Below, in pieces: positions 44,957 through 56,701 of a stretch of 64,000 bases of DNA. The position numbers and the translations under genes are program-made. Position 1 is the first letter of the stretch; each line of letters starts with the position of its first letter. The DNA comes from Archegozetes longisetosus (taxonomy: Eukaryota; Arthropoda; Arachnida; Sarcoptiformes; Trhypochthoniidae), in the NCBI GenBank assembly GCA_018873245.2, contig JAEMBT020000001.1:17358220-17422219 (forward strand), read 5' to 3'. The notes under the pieces are model-generated. The model was not told the DNA's origin. It made no database searches and saw nothing but the letters and a program-made list of their open reading frames with translations.

Positions 44957-45228
44957 GTATTATGGATATTTCCAAAATTTGGTATATTAGAGTGAAAAAC
45001 TCTCAAAAAAGATTTGCATTAACATCACCGATAAAATTTCTAATTGACCTACAACATGGCTCTGAAATAAGGAGAAGACAGAATTTGGATATTCCTATTG
45101 ATATGATTAATTGGATGGAGGGTGGAATACCTAAAGGTATAGAGAGAGAGAATCTGTATGGAAATGCAAGTGTTTCGTTTAGCAGAACTCGAACTATCAA
45201 TATGCATGAATTAGATATGCATTCTTAA
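44863..45228 (+). CDS. Small open frame overlapping the env 3' end
   Basis: About 121 codons in another frame, overlapping env by about 90 bp. No ATG at its start; it opens just after a TAA. Lysine/arginine-rich and without recognised motifs. It could be the true env tail displaced by a frame change, or an accessory frame. Not recognised. Confidence 0.35.
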   Translation: MSVSYFKSYIREVVIRVPVDCLDGSVGYGFISIMDISKIWYIRVKNSQKRFALTSPIKFLIDLQHGSEIRRRQNLDIPIDMINWMEGGIPKGIERENLYGNASVSFSRTRTINMHELDMHS

Positions 45229-45560
45229 GACTTCTCGACTATTGTCACATTCATTAATATTTTAATAATTTATATTTACTCCAATAATTATACATATGTA
45301 ATCTTTCAAATAATTTCTGATATGATTTGTTTTAAAATTATGTTATTCATGAAGTTGAGAATATTATGAATGAATTAGGAAATGAGTTTAATATCAATTT
45401 ACTATAGAATAATAATAAAGAAAAAGCATTAGTGTTTAAGAATACATTATTGCAATCTAACCTACTCATTCATAATTATGTTCTCAGATATATTAAAAAC
45501 TTCTTAAAACAGATTATCAATATTTTACGAATACCCTTTCAATTTATATAATCTATTTTT

Positions 45561-45573
45561 TGTGGGGGGGATG
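45561..45573 (+). promoter_or_regulatory. Polypurine tract
   Basis: TGTGGGGGGGATG directly before the 3' LTR; the plus-strand primer site of the retroelement. Confidence 0.7.
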
Positions 45574-46161
45574 TGTTATGAGCTGACTCATAATTTGAGT
45601 CTTTACAACAGCAAAATGAAGTTATTTTAATTACTCTAGTTTAAAACAAGTCATAGAAACTTCTTATAATAATTATTATATTATGTAAAACATCTATATA
45701 CGAGTTTAGTTTCCTATTACAAGATAAAATATGGTTATGATATATAATATGTTATTTCAATCGGGATTCAATTTCTCTAAAAAAGGAATGTGAGAAAATT
45801 GAGAGCAAAAGAAAAGGATATAAGCAAATGTTTGAGAGAAAGTGGGGGAGTGGAGATGTAGTAATGGAAGAGAAAAGATCTGTTGAGGAATTGAACCGAT
45901 TTTTTTTGGTTGACTTAAAATAAAAGTTTAGAGTATAATAGTTACGATAAAGACTATTCGAGTTGAATTTTGCGTTATCAACAAATTTACTGATATATTC
46001 AATTGTTTTTCATATGTTAATCAATATTTTTCTTTGTAAAACTTAAGTAATAAAATTTTATATTTTGACTTTAAACAGTGTCTTTAGCAATTAAATAAAA
46101 ATAATAAATATATAAGTTGTAAATAGCTAAAGAGTTGATTCTAGGGATCTCCAGCATAACA
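45574..46161 (+). repeat. 3' LTR
   Basis: 588 bp, matching the 5' LTR throughout except for one T fewer in the run after GAACCGA. Confidence 0.92.
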
Positions 46162-46403
46162 ATATGAAATTTATATACAGATAAAGTTACAGCTTAAATA
46201 AAATAAGTTAATTTTATGCAGAAAAAGCCTTACAATTCATGAACTTTGCTTACTTGACGCTCAGTAAACGCTCGGCGCTCGAGCGCCTCGAAAAAGTGAG
46301 CGCCGAGTGTTTCATTTTCCCCGAGCGTTAGCGCGAGCGCCGAGCGTCAATTTCTGACCGAGAGCGAGCGTGAGCGTCGAGCGTGTGCATCACTGCTCAT
46401 TGA

Positions 46404-46868
46404 TTAGAAGTTTTGAGTTATACAATAATTCATATAGTCTATTAATCATAACATTTCCAAAGTTACTGACAATTTTACTCATAGTATTTTGCAAAATAAT
46501 TTTTATAATTAAACTACTAACAATCGAATGTATAAATTCCATGAGAAAATGGTTTGCTTCTAAGATGTCCTTCAATTGTAAGTTTGGATAATAATTTCTT
46601 CAAATTATATGGATGTTCAAATAACTGAAATAATAATTAATAAAGCTTAGCATCAAACTTATACAATAGTATCAAAGGTTGAAGTACGATTCGCTTAATA
46701 AGGAACCCATTTATCGGCGGAACTGATAATAAAATATAAGATATAATTGATTATACAAGTAATATAAGGAGTAGTCGGGCACAGTACCATATCATATGTT
46801 TATGCTAAACAGTTTTCGATTCGCTTAATTGATACCAGTCAGTATGTCAGTAATGATTTGAGCCTAAA
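46404..46868 (+). other. Proximal promoter region of copy 9
   Basis: Paralogous to upstream regions of copies 2, 7 and 8; ancestral sequence resumes here after the nest (ATTAGAAGTTTTGAG). It contains the GATA pair and a conserved block GATTTGAGCCTAAA before the ATG. Confidence 0.6.
46710..46733 (+). promoter_or_regulatory. Inverted GATA-site pair upstream of copy 9
   Basis: TTTATCGGCGGAACTGATAA followed by TAAA, 136-159 bp before the ATG; matches copy 2 base for base. Confidence 0.5.
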
Positions 46869-48214
46869 ATGGCTGAGGATTATGTTAACATATATGCAGA
46901 TGAAACTAAATATCTTAGAGGCAAAACACCTGAAGATATTAAACAAAAATGTTATAATTTGTGTAGAGATTATTTGGCAGGAGTTTGGCTTAAAGTAGGT
47001 ATCGATGAGATTCAAGTCAAACGATTGAGTGGAGGATTGACTAATCAGTTATATTATTGTGCAATCACTAAACCACTTCAACCTATCAATGATAAACCAC
47101 AAGAAGTGGCCATAAGATTATATGGACCAAAACATATCAATAATTTGGATTGTGGTCAAAATGAAAGACTACCTGATGTAATTATTGCACTTCTTGTATC
47201 TGAATATAAATTGGGACCAAAAATATATGGTTTGTTTGAAAGTGGACAAATACAACACTATTATAAGGTAAGAGCTGTTGTACTCAATTAGCATACAGTT
47301 TATACTTAGTTTTCTAATTTAGTTTAAAAGTAAGTTTTTTGTTTCTTAACTTATGTTCATTTTATGTATCTTTTTTTGTTATTTTTAAAGCACAAAAGAT
47401 TTCAACCTGATCAACAAAAAGATTCGAAGTTAGTTGAAGAACTTGCAAGAAAGTTAGCACGAGTTCATGCAATTAATGTTCCCATCAAAAAGTCTGGAGA
47501 TTGGATTTTCGAAGCATTTGATTCCTATTATGAAATGGCATATCAAAGATTTGCCATAAATGATTTGATAGAAGAGTGCAATTGTCAAACTCTCAAAAAA
47601 TATGACTTAAAGTTAGAGTTACAATGGCTTAAAGAGTGTGTTCTTCAAACCAATTCTCCAATAGTTTTTTGTCACAATGACTTCAGAGGAGCTAATATTA
47701 TGATTACTGAAAACGATAATAGTAACATTGAAATCAAAGAAAAGATAGTTCTTTGCGATTTCGAATACTCGAGTTATGGTTACAGAGGGATAGACTTAGG
47801 AACTATATTTTCCGAATGGGGTCGAACTATAGCAGATTTCATGAAATTACATGATTTTCCTGATGATTCAGTCATAAAGCCATTTATAGATCACTATATT
47901 AATGAATCGATTAAAATTCATGGAGAAAAATATTCTACTAATAAATTGAATACTTTTGAGCAACTTTTGAAAGAAGTGAAAGTATTCACATTGCTTTCGA
48001 ATATGCTTTTTGTCATATTTTTTATGACAGAAGATAAAGAATTAATAGAAGATGTTCCGTTTGATAAGAAACGAAATATGGTATGAAATTGTTTGAATCA
48101 CTTCTATTTCTATAATTGATCGATTCTATTTCGTAGGTGACCGTTGAATTGCGTTACAAAAATTATCATCATTTAAAACGGAAATTTGCTGATCAGAACA
48201 CATTTATGATATGA
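46869..48214 (+). CDS. Choline-kinase-like copy 9, intact
   Basis: Exons 46,869-47,267, 47,391-48,080 and 48,137-48,214; introns 123 and 56 bp; 388 aa. Start MAEDYVNIYADETKYLRG. Exon 1 has RLSGGLTNQLYYC; exon 2 has FCHNDFRGAN (Asp about 230, Asn about 235) and LCDFEYSSYGYRGIDLG (Asp about 256); exon 3 ends KRKFADQNTFMI. Nearly the same as copy 8, differing by scattered substitutions (for example IFFMTEDKE for IFLMKEDKE). Its distal promoter has been displaced about 20 kb by the transposon nest; whether it is still expressed normally is open. Confidence 0.92.
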
Positions 48215-49556
48215 AATTAGTTTTTTTATTGATTACGTCAAAATTAATTCAAATTTTACTTCTTTCAGTTTAAAAAAATACCAAACGATCATGTGGTTTA
48301 TACCGCTTTTAATTAAATGATCACAAAACCCAGGTGAATTTTTTTCTTAAATTTAAAATTTTATTCTAATCCAGATTCGGGCAAAACAATTTTATAAGAA
48401 TAGTAAATCCAACACTAATAAGACTAAAATGTAGTTTATATAAAGGAGTTTTAATTGGTATGAGTCCATGAAGATTGACAATATTTCAATTGTATTAAGA
48501 GTGACGGAGGCCTTGGAATAAAATAATACAATATATTTACTTCAATATATATACAACATAGTAGACCATTTAAACCACAATTTAACCAAAAATACAGTAA
48601 ATTGCTCTGATTAATATTTACAAAATGCTATACATTTAAGAATAAGTTTAGGTCAGTGCCGTTAGGGCTCAAATACTCTTAAATAATGAAAAACAATATG
48701 AATTAAATAGTTTTTTTTGTAAAAGTTGATTGAATTATATAAACATGAAAGTGAGAAATAACTTTAATTGAAAGTGTTGTAAGAAATTCTAAATTCTAAT
48801 TGAAATTGAAGTCTTGTATTTCTAAATTTGTTTTAAAAGTATTAAAAATAAAGTTTGGCTTTCTTAGCACCGAGCTTTGTATTAGATAGATTTGAATTTT
48901 TGATATAAAGTGTTAATAGTCTTTAATCTAAATGTTTTATATAACATTTATACAAGTAAATAGATTTATATATTTCTCGCTCAAATTTTATCGTAAAACT
49001 TTTCAAGAAATTATTTAAATAGCTATCTTAATAAAGATTATTGATTTTGACTTTTATTTAGTAATTTAACTGTTTACAAATTGAAAATTGATATAAAATA
49101 AACTTTAAAATAATCAGAAGACATTTTTCTTTTTGCCTCCTAAATCATCATTTGAGTAAGTTGAAGGTCTTAGTACACGTTTATCAGATGTACAAAGTAG
49201 AGGCAACTCAAACTGAAAAGAGAACACATATTTTCATACAGTAAGACATCGCTCAATCATGTCTTTCAGTTGCAAATGAGTAAATGTAATTGAGACATAC
49301 TGTTAGCCATGAGATTAATGGTAAATGCCTTTTCAAATATAAAGAGCAATTTGAATGATATAAAAACAAATTAATAGGAGTTCCCAAAATTTGAAATATC
49401 AAACAGTATGAACAGTATAACTAATACTAATAACTAATTCTAATCATATGATATCTACAGTAACTGTTACTGATATACCACGTCACACATCATTTAATTT
49501 GACTGTGATCTTATAAACTCAACTGAACTCTGTTCTAATATATTTGTTATTTAACT
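48215..49556. other. Intergenic between copies 9 and 10
   Basis: The first 400 bp are a diverged version of the 3' flanks of copies 7 and 8. The rest is AT-rich, with no gene or clear repeat seen. The GATA pair is not evident upstream of copy 10. Confidence 0.5.
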
Positions 49557-50949
49557 ATGTCTGACGATTCAGATTCCTTCGATATAACTAAAATAGAGAT
49601 TCTTCGAGGCAAAACACCTGATGATATAAAAGAAAAATGTTATAATTTGTGTAGAGATTATTTGGCAGGAGTTTGGCTTAAAGTAAGTATTGATCAAATT
49701 CAAGTCAAACGAATTAGTGGCGGATTCACTAATCAGTTATACTATTGTGCGATCTCTAAATCACTTCAACCTATTAATGATGAACCACAAGAAGTGGCCA
49801 TAAGATTATATGGACCAAAACATTTCATAAGTTCTGGTACTGAAGAAAATGAAAGACTGACTGATGTTATTACTGCACTTCTTGTGTCTGAACACAAGTT
49901 GGGACCAAAAATATATGGTTTGTTCGAAAGTGGACAAATACAACACTATTATAAGGTCTGAGCTTTTGATAAATCTTTTAGGCCTGAGTTTTCAATTAGT
50001 TTGCCAATTCACAAGAATATCAAAATAATGTTTCCTAAAATACAATTTACTCTTAAAGAAATTTTAGTTAAACAATACAAAATTAAAATTTTCTTTAAAT
50101 AAGAAACTGAGGAAAATTTGATCATAATTTCTCTAAAGCATAAACAATTTCGAGTCAATGAACAAAAGGATCCGAATCTAGTGAAAGAATTGGCCATAAA
50201 GTTGGCACGAGTTCATGCAATGAAAGTGCCGACCGCAAAAACGGGAAAATGGATTCTCGATGCATACGACACCTTCTATCAGATCTCTTTCGAAAAGTTT
50301 CCAATCAATCAATTGATCGAAGAATGTAATTGTCAAACATTGAAAGAACATGACATAAAGCAAGAAATAGAGTGGATTAAAAATATTATTCTTCAAACTA
50401 ATTGTCCAATAGTTTTTTGTCACAATGATTTTACAGCCTCTAATATTATGGTTATCGAGCCGGATAGTAATACAAGAGATAGATTAGTTGTTTGTGATTA
50501 TGAATATTCGGGTTATGGTTATAGAGGCCTTGATTTTGGGACTTTATTTTCTGAATGGGGAAGAGATATGAGTCAATTCATGCAAAAACATCAATTCCCT
50601 GACGAATCAATCACTAAACCTTTCTTTCAAGAATATATCGCTCAATCGGTCAGAATTCATGGTAAAGAATATTCTACTCAAGAAATCAACTCAATAGAAC
50701 AGTTGATAAGAGAGGCAAAGATATTTACATTAGTTTCAAATCTTATGTTTACTACTTATGTCCTCAAAACAGACGAAACATCGGTTGGTTTGGAGTTTAA
50801 TAAGAAGAAAAATATGGTAAAAATCAGTTACTGATTTCCTTCAAATTAATTTATTTGTATTTTATTTATAGCGTTTCGCCGAAAAGTGTTATAAAACTTA
50901 CTTTCATAGAAAGCAAAGTTTCATCGATGAAAAACTATTTGATAACTAG
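49557..50949 (+). CDS. Choline-kinase-like copy 10, intact, divergent subtype
   Basis: Exons 49,557-49,955, 50,139-50,816 and 50,872-50,949; introns 183 and 55 bp; 384 aa. Start MSDDSDSFDITKIEILRG. Exon 1 has RISGGFTNQLYYC. Exon 2 has FCHNDFTASN (Asp about 230) and a variant motif VCDYEYSGYGYRGLDFG with Asp about 253, Tyr replacing Phe. Exon 3 reads RFAEKCYKTYFHRKQSFIDE and ends KLFDN. The first donor is GTCTGA, a weak site, so splicing should be confirmed. This subtype has decayed relatives at 53,798, 57,179 and 62,150. Confidence 0.88.
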
Positions 50950-51704
50950 TCTTTTAGGAGCTGTTTAATAAGTTTGGAAGTAATTAAATTGTATTATCTT
51001 TAGTACAATTCTCTAGTAATATAAATTAAATATAATGCTGTACTCGATGGCTAAAGTTTTTCTTTTCAGTACAAACTAATAAAAAAATTATCTCAATTAA
51101 GTCAATCAGTGGATTATTCAAAATGATAAACATCGAGACTTAATTAAGGCATTCAAAACATAATATAAAACTGATAAGTCTCATGTTGATAGTTTTTATC
51201 TTAATATAATAGCTGAAGGACATCAATCAGAGTAGTATCTATACACTTTTATCATGTTTCCAGTGAACAACTCATATTAAAGATTACCAGTTAGTTGTGA
51301 ATATTTAATTTGTAGGTTAGTAAGAGTACTTTTTCAATTAAGATATGATTAATGATTGTCGATGTCCTTCAAGAGTTATAAAAAAGTCGAATTCATGCCT
51401 TAGATAATTTGATTATCCTTGAAACCCAATAGTGTATGGTAATCTTTCGGTTAATCCCTATCTAAAATCAAACATTTGGAGCTATAATTGTAAAGTGATT
51501 TATATGAATGTAGTTTAATTTATTATTGTGCAGCTGTAATAAAAATCATCTTAAGCTAATTTTTTCATTCTCAACTATTACGAACAAGTTACCTAAATAT
51601 ATGACGTAATAAAAGATTAGAGTTATAAAAACCGAATACAAAAATCATAAAATATTAATCTATTCATGTGATAAAGAATGACATTCCTCCCTCAGAGCGT
51701 TTAA
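50950..51704. other. Intergenic between copies 10 and 11
   Basis: Matches 58,900-59,550 and 62,780-63,410 upstream of copies 12 and 13, including GATGTCCTTCAAGAGTTAT. No gene seen. Confidence 0.55.
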
Positions 51705-51714
51705 TATATAAAAG
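51705..51714 (+). promoter_or_regulatory. TATA box of copy 11
   Basis: TATATAAAAG, 47-56 bp upstream of the ATG at 51,761; the same motif and spacing recur before copies 12 and 13. Confidence 0.55.
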
Positions 51715-51760
51715 TCAAATATCAAATAAGAGAAAGAACTTTGAACATCATTTAGTCAAA

Positions 51761-53179
51761 ATGGCTAAAGAGAAGAAAAGTTTAAAAGATATCAAAAGTG
51801 TGGATGAATTTGATTTTGATAGTGTTGAACTTATACGTGGACAAACACCTCAAGATATTAAACAAAAATGTTATAATTTGTGTAGAGATTATTTGTCAGG
51901 AGTTTGGCTTAAAGTCAGTATCGATGAGATTCAAGTCAAACGATTGAGTGGAGGAATGACTAATCAGTTATATTATTGTGCGATCACTAAACCACTTCAA
52001 CCTGTTAACGATGAACCACAAGAAGTGGCCATAAGATTATATGGACCAAAACATTTTAATAATTTGGATTGTGGTCAAAACGAAAGATTGACTGATGTAA
52101 TTATTGCACTTCTTGTATCTGAATATAAATTGGGACCAAAATATATGGTTTGTTCGAAAGTGGACAAATACAACGCTATTATAAAGTAAGCAATTTCTCA
52201 ATCGATAGATAAATTATGTGAAGCAATCAGTTCGTTCTGATAATAAGCAAAAATTGAGTTATTAATTTGAATAATTGTTCAAAAATTTTCAAGTTTGAAG
52301 TACTTAAAGTAAATAATTTTTTCAATTTTTAAATACAATCTATAGCACAGACAATTTCGAGTCGATGAACAAAATGATCCGAAATTAGTTGATGAATTAT
52401 CGAGAAAGTTGGCTAAAATTCATGCAATGGATGTTCCTATTAAAAAGACTGGCAATTGGATTTTCGAAACATTTGACACTTTTTATGAAAGTGCATATCA
52501 AAATTTTCCCATAAATGACTTGATCGAGGAATGTAATTGTCAAACACTAAAGAAATACGATTTAAAAGAAGACATTGAATGGATTAAAAGCATACTTCTT
52601 CAAACAGATTCCCCAATCGTTTTCAATCACAATGATTTCAGAGGAAGTAATATTATGGTAATTGAGTCAGAAAATAACAATAATAATAATGATAAAGATA
52701 ATCTGGTTCTTTGTGATTTCGAATACTCAAGTTATGGATACCGAGGAATGGATTTCGGAACTATATTTACTGAATGGGGCAGAACTACGAGTGATTTCAA
52801 AACTTTGCATAACTTTCCAAAGGATTCAGTAATAAAACCATTCATTGATTTGTATATCAATGAATCGATCAAAATTCATGGCAAACAATATTCTGATGAT
52901 AAGAGAAATTCATTCGAACAGATATTGAAAGAAGTCAAAATCTTTACGTTAGTGTCGTACATGTTTTTTATTCTAATTTTTTACAAGACTGACGAATCAG
53001 CCAATGATATGCCAATGGATAAGAAGTTAATGATGGTATAAAATACTTTTAGATGGCAATCTTTAGATATATTTCTTATAGTAGTTTTCTATTCATAGCA
53101 ATTTGCAGAGGTTGGATATCAAAACTTTATTCATCTAAAGCAAAAGTTTATCGATGAAGGAGTTATCACAAAAACTTAA
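51761..53179 (+). pseudogene. Choline-kinase-like copy 11, one-base frameshift
   Basis: Exons 51,761-52,185, 52,346-53,035 and 53,099-53,179. The start MAKEKKSLKDIKSVDEFDFD is nine residues longer than in other subtypes. Exon 1 lacks one A in a run of five in LGPKIYG (about 52,138), so the frame shifts before the end of exon 1. Otherwise exon 2 is fully open, with FNHNDFRGSN (His-Asn-Asp kept; the usual Cys is Asn) and LCDFEYSSYGYRGMDFG, and exon 3 ends KQKFIDEGVITKT. The only lesion is in a homopolymer, so an assembly error is possible and the gene may be functional. Confidence 0.7.
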
Positions 53180-53797
53180 TGCTTCACTTCAAATATTTTC
53201 CGTCTCGACATCCACAATCAAATCTTTAATGGCTGTAGTATAGAACTTCCCACTATTGTTGTAAATTAGGCGTTAATACAATGTGCTAAGATTTAAGTTA
53301 GATTTGACACATGCAGTAATACATAATTCCAACTCAATGTAACCATGAACATGATTTTCAACGATACTTGAGAAGTTTGACACTAAAGCCGGTTTAATTT
53401 TGTAGAATGAATTCCTTTTGAATATTAAATATAAATGATTTGGTTTAAGTGCATTTGTATTGTTGCATAGTGCTAACTTAATCTGAATTATACTAAAAAA
53501 TTTATTGAATTATTTTTAGTCATAGAAATAAACATTATAAACAGTATAGTATTTCTTATACTAACTAATGTAAGAAAAGTTGGATCCGCATCAGATGTAA
53601 TAGTTACACACAAATAAAGTTGAACTCTTATTTTAAGCCAGACATTAGAGGGAGTCTCACTCCACCAATAATTTACAATTAAAAACTTGATAACCTTTGA
53701 TATTAACTAGAACTCATGGCATGCTTCCCATCAAATGGTAATATATCAGATATTTAGAAACTTTCTATATTTAATACAGTGAACCTAAAGAAATAGA
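53180..53797. other. 3' flank of copy 11
   Basis: Matches the 3' flank of copy 12 (61,038-61,620) with many differences. No gene seen. Confidence 0.5.
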
Positions 53798-54012
53798 AAT
53801 CAAATTAGGTCAAGCGATTGAGTGGAGAATTAATTAATTATTTATATTATTGTGCGATTTCTAAACCACTTCAACCAGTTAACGATTTGCCGCAAGAAGT
53901 TGTCACAGTATCATATAAAGCAAAACATTTGAATAATTAGGATTGGGTCAAAATGAAAAACTGACTTATTTTTCACTTGCTGTATATGAATATAAATTAG
54001 GGGTTGTTTAGA
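53798..54012 (+). pseudogene. Choline-kinase-like exon 1 fragment
   Basis: Diverged copy of the middle of exon 1 (CAAGCGATTGAGTGGAG, then TTATATTATTGTGCGATTTC and CCACTTCAACC), with stops and indels. It ends near GGGGTTGTTTAGAAT, a junction shared with the fragment at 62,150. Confidence 0.75.
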
Positions 54013-54389
54013 ATGTCTCAACCAATTAGTCTAAAAATTAGACAAATATTTTAGAATACTATTAAAGGAGAAAGAAGATAAAAATGTTAACAATTGGGAG
54101 AAATGACGGATAATCTTTATCTCGAAGAACGATTGCATTAATATTAGGCTGTGACTATTTATACGTACTGTACTTCAAAAGGTCTTTGTAAAATTTCAAG
54201 TTTGACGAAAAATTACAGTCAAAATTTTGAGAGAATGCTATAAAAACTCTATCAATAAATACTATTTTATGAATGTATGCTATCATTACTATTAAACTTT
54301 TTAAAGTTAAAAATTAAATTTTTATTTCAATTATCTCTTCCCTTAATTTTTGACGCAGAGTTTAACAAAGATTTTTGGAGGTGATAGTA

Positions 54390-55691
54390 AGGTACTGGAA
54401 CAGAACGGCGGACTAGGTTCAATCAACATTTTAAAGTATTTAGGCTTTATGAATATATGATTGTAGTATATCATTTTAAAGCTTATTTCCTTGTCTTCCC
54501 CCTCTATCAACCAAATCGATAATTAATTAATAGTATCAAAATGTCGGTTGATAAGCAAACACCTCTGCGAAAACGCATTGGAATTTTCTATCAAAATAAT
54601 GTAAGAGAAGGTAAACTTTTACTCTGAATCATTTTTTAAGAGAAAATGTCGGCCGAACTATGATATATGAGGCAATGAAAGAGTAGACAATGAAATTAGT
54701 TTGGACAGAAGACCTGGAAGTGGTAGTTATAACGCTATACCCGAAAAAGTCAAAGAGAAAATTATTAAAGAATGCGTTAATTAGGTTACAAAAAGCGAGG
54801 CGTCTATAGCCAAAAAATTCAAAATTAGCAATCATAGTGTAAAAAAGATTCTTTTGAATGCTGGACTTAAGAAGAAAAAGAGAATAAAAGCACCAAAAAG
54901 TAGTGAAAGCCAAAAGAAACGCCAAAAGAAATGTTTAGAAAGGCTAAGACGAGGTCTGTTTAAGCCATCTGAAAATGTTGAGATCATTATCGATGATAAG
55001 ACATATCTCACTCTTAATGGCTCTGACAGTTATAATGATTTTTATTATTCTCAAGATGGAGCAGAAGTATCTGATTCTGTAAAGTACGAATTCGCTACCA
55101 AATTTCCCCAAAAAGTCTTGGTTTGGGCTGCGCTGAGTAGTCGAGGTCTCTCTTAAGTTTTCATTACAAAGTCGGGTAATGCTATTAATTCTCAAACTTA
55201 TATAAAAGAATATATTAAAAAAGATTGACTAAATTTATCAGTAAATATCATAATGACGGCAATTTCATATTTTGACAAGACTTGGCGTCATCACATTATG
55301 CTAAACAAACACCTGAAGAGTTGAAACGTCTTAAAATAAACATAGTCCCAAAAAATTGTAATCCTCCAAACTAGACCTATTGAGCATTATTGGGCTATTT
55401 TGAAAAAAGTTTACAAAAATGATTGGAGAGCTGAATCTATTGAGGAATTGATTTTAAAAAATCAAATCAGAGCTGAGAAAAACTTCGCCAAAAGTCTGCC
55501 AGAGCCTCATGAGGAGTGTCAAGACTAAAGTCCGCAAAGCTGACGATCACGGGCCACTATCACTAATTAATTAATCTAGTTTCAATCCTAAATAATTTTT
55601 TTTATAAACTGATTAAGTATAATGAATTTATGTAAGCTAGTTTATGATTAAAGAGTAATTGAATCCAGTCCGTCGTTCAGTTTCAGTACCT
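54390..55691 (+). mobile_element. Tc1/mariner-superfamily transposon
   Basis: A 1,302-bp element flanked by TA (54,388-54,389 and 55,692-55,693). Inverted ends are AGGTACTGGAACAGAACGGC and AGGTACTGAAACTGAACGAC, followed by GGACTRGRTTCAAT in both. Encodes a broken transposase. Confidence 0.85.
54541..55530 (+). pseudogene. Tc1/mariner transposase, broken
   Basis: Starts ATG 54,541 (MSVDKQTPLRKRIGIFYQNN); early stops follow. The clear part, 54,854-55,156, is lysine-rich and has the first catalytic Asp in IIIDDKTYLTL and the VLVWAALSSRG block. The second Asp (QDLASSHYAKQTP) is near 55,280 and the third acidic position (PIEHYWAILKK) near 55,385, in different frames. The DLASSHYA and PIEHYWA motifs differ from the Tc1 and mariner copies elsewhere in the window, so this is a separate lineage. 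Confidence 0.8.
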
Positions 55692-56701
55692 TATAATTAA
55701 GTACGCGTGTATGAACATTAACTATTGCGTATCGCATGACAATATACTTTTGAAAAGCTGTCTTAGCGAATAGAGCTTCAAACTACGCATTAAAAATATG
55801 TTTGATGTAGAAATAATAGAACTTAATTACTGATCAGTTTGAACTAGTGTCTTCCCAGTTCATAGATACTCACTTTGTAGACATTTCGCTTGATAGACAT
55901 CCGATTGATAGACATTTCATTTTATAGGCTAATAATTCGCTAATGAAGATTCTGGTTATCGAGGAGATTATTGATGTTAATTCTAATCAATCTAATTGAA
56001 TCTAATTTTGAAAAATAATCATGTTTTCCCCTTGTTTGACTTAATGAGACTTAATTCAGATATAGTTTTCAGATAAATTACACAAACTTTAACCAATTAA
56101 TAAAATTCAAATATAAATATGCAGAAAAATTCTAATTAAATAACAAATTAATATATTGAGCTGATTAAACTCAAAATAAAAATCACTTTTTATTCACTTT
56201 GAAAATAGTTTGCATTTGGCACGTGTTAAATATTTTAATCCTCATGACATTATAAGATTAACAGATTAGCAGATATGAGATTCAGTGCACTTCATTTTCA
56301 GTCTAATATAAAATTATTTCAAAAGTGTCAGACGTGTGAATAAATTGAACGAAATTATTTTGAATAGCTTAAAAATATGTCTCTCTAATCAAATGTTTAT
56401 AAAGTGCGTGTCTATCAATCGGAGTATAACTGTTTGAACATCTTTATTAAAATAAACTTCTAGAGGAAGACAGGAAAAATAAATTTTATTGAACGACACA
56501 AAACTTTTACTCATTTTGAACAAAACCAAAGGTATTTTATACTTGGCATTTTACTTATTCAAATTTTAACAAATAAAACTATGTATAAGTTTGAGTTTTT
56601 GCTAATTATATTAATATATCTAATTATCTGTAAATACTTATCAAATTTTTCTATTAACAAAGTTTTTTATGTACAAAACTGTAATCAATTAACAAATGAG
56701 G
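55692..56701. other. Intergenic, weak inverted repeats
   Basis: AT-rich. 55,858-55,915 and 56,400-56,432 share an inverted CCGATTGATAGAC block and CAGTT ends, perhaps an old transposon of about 570 bp without clear target duplication. No gene. Confidence 0.35.

Larger units (their letters stand above)
35570..46161 (+). mobile_element. Errantivirus-like Ty3/gypsy element with env, full length
   Basis: Two LTRs (35,570-36,158 and 45,574-46,161) flank gag, pol and env. The target duplication is ATAT (35,566-35,569 and 46,162-46,165), as expected for errantiviruses. The LTRs differ by one T in a T-run, so insertion is recent. pol and env are long open frames but gag is interrupted. It lies inside the hAT-type element. 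Confidence 0.92.
35005..46395. mobile_element. hAT-type element, split by the retroelement
   Basis: A perfect 8-bp duplication CTCATTGA flanks it (34,997-35,004 and 46,396-46,403). Ends are CAGTGATGCTCAACGCTCGA and CAGTGATGCACACGCTCGAC. Both subterminal regions (35,015-35,125 and 46,255-46,390) are packed with GAGCG/CGCTC units. Without the 10.6-kb retroelement the element is about 0.8 kb and non-coding. Confidence 0.85.
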
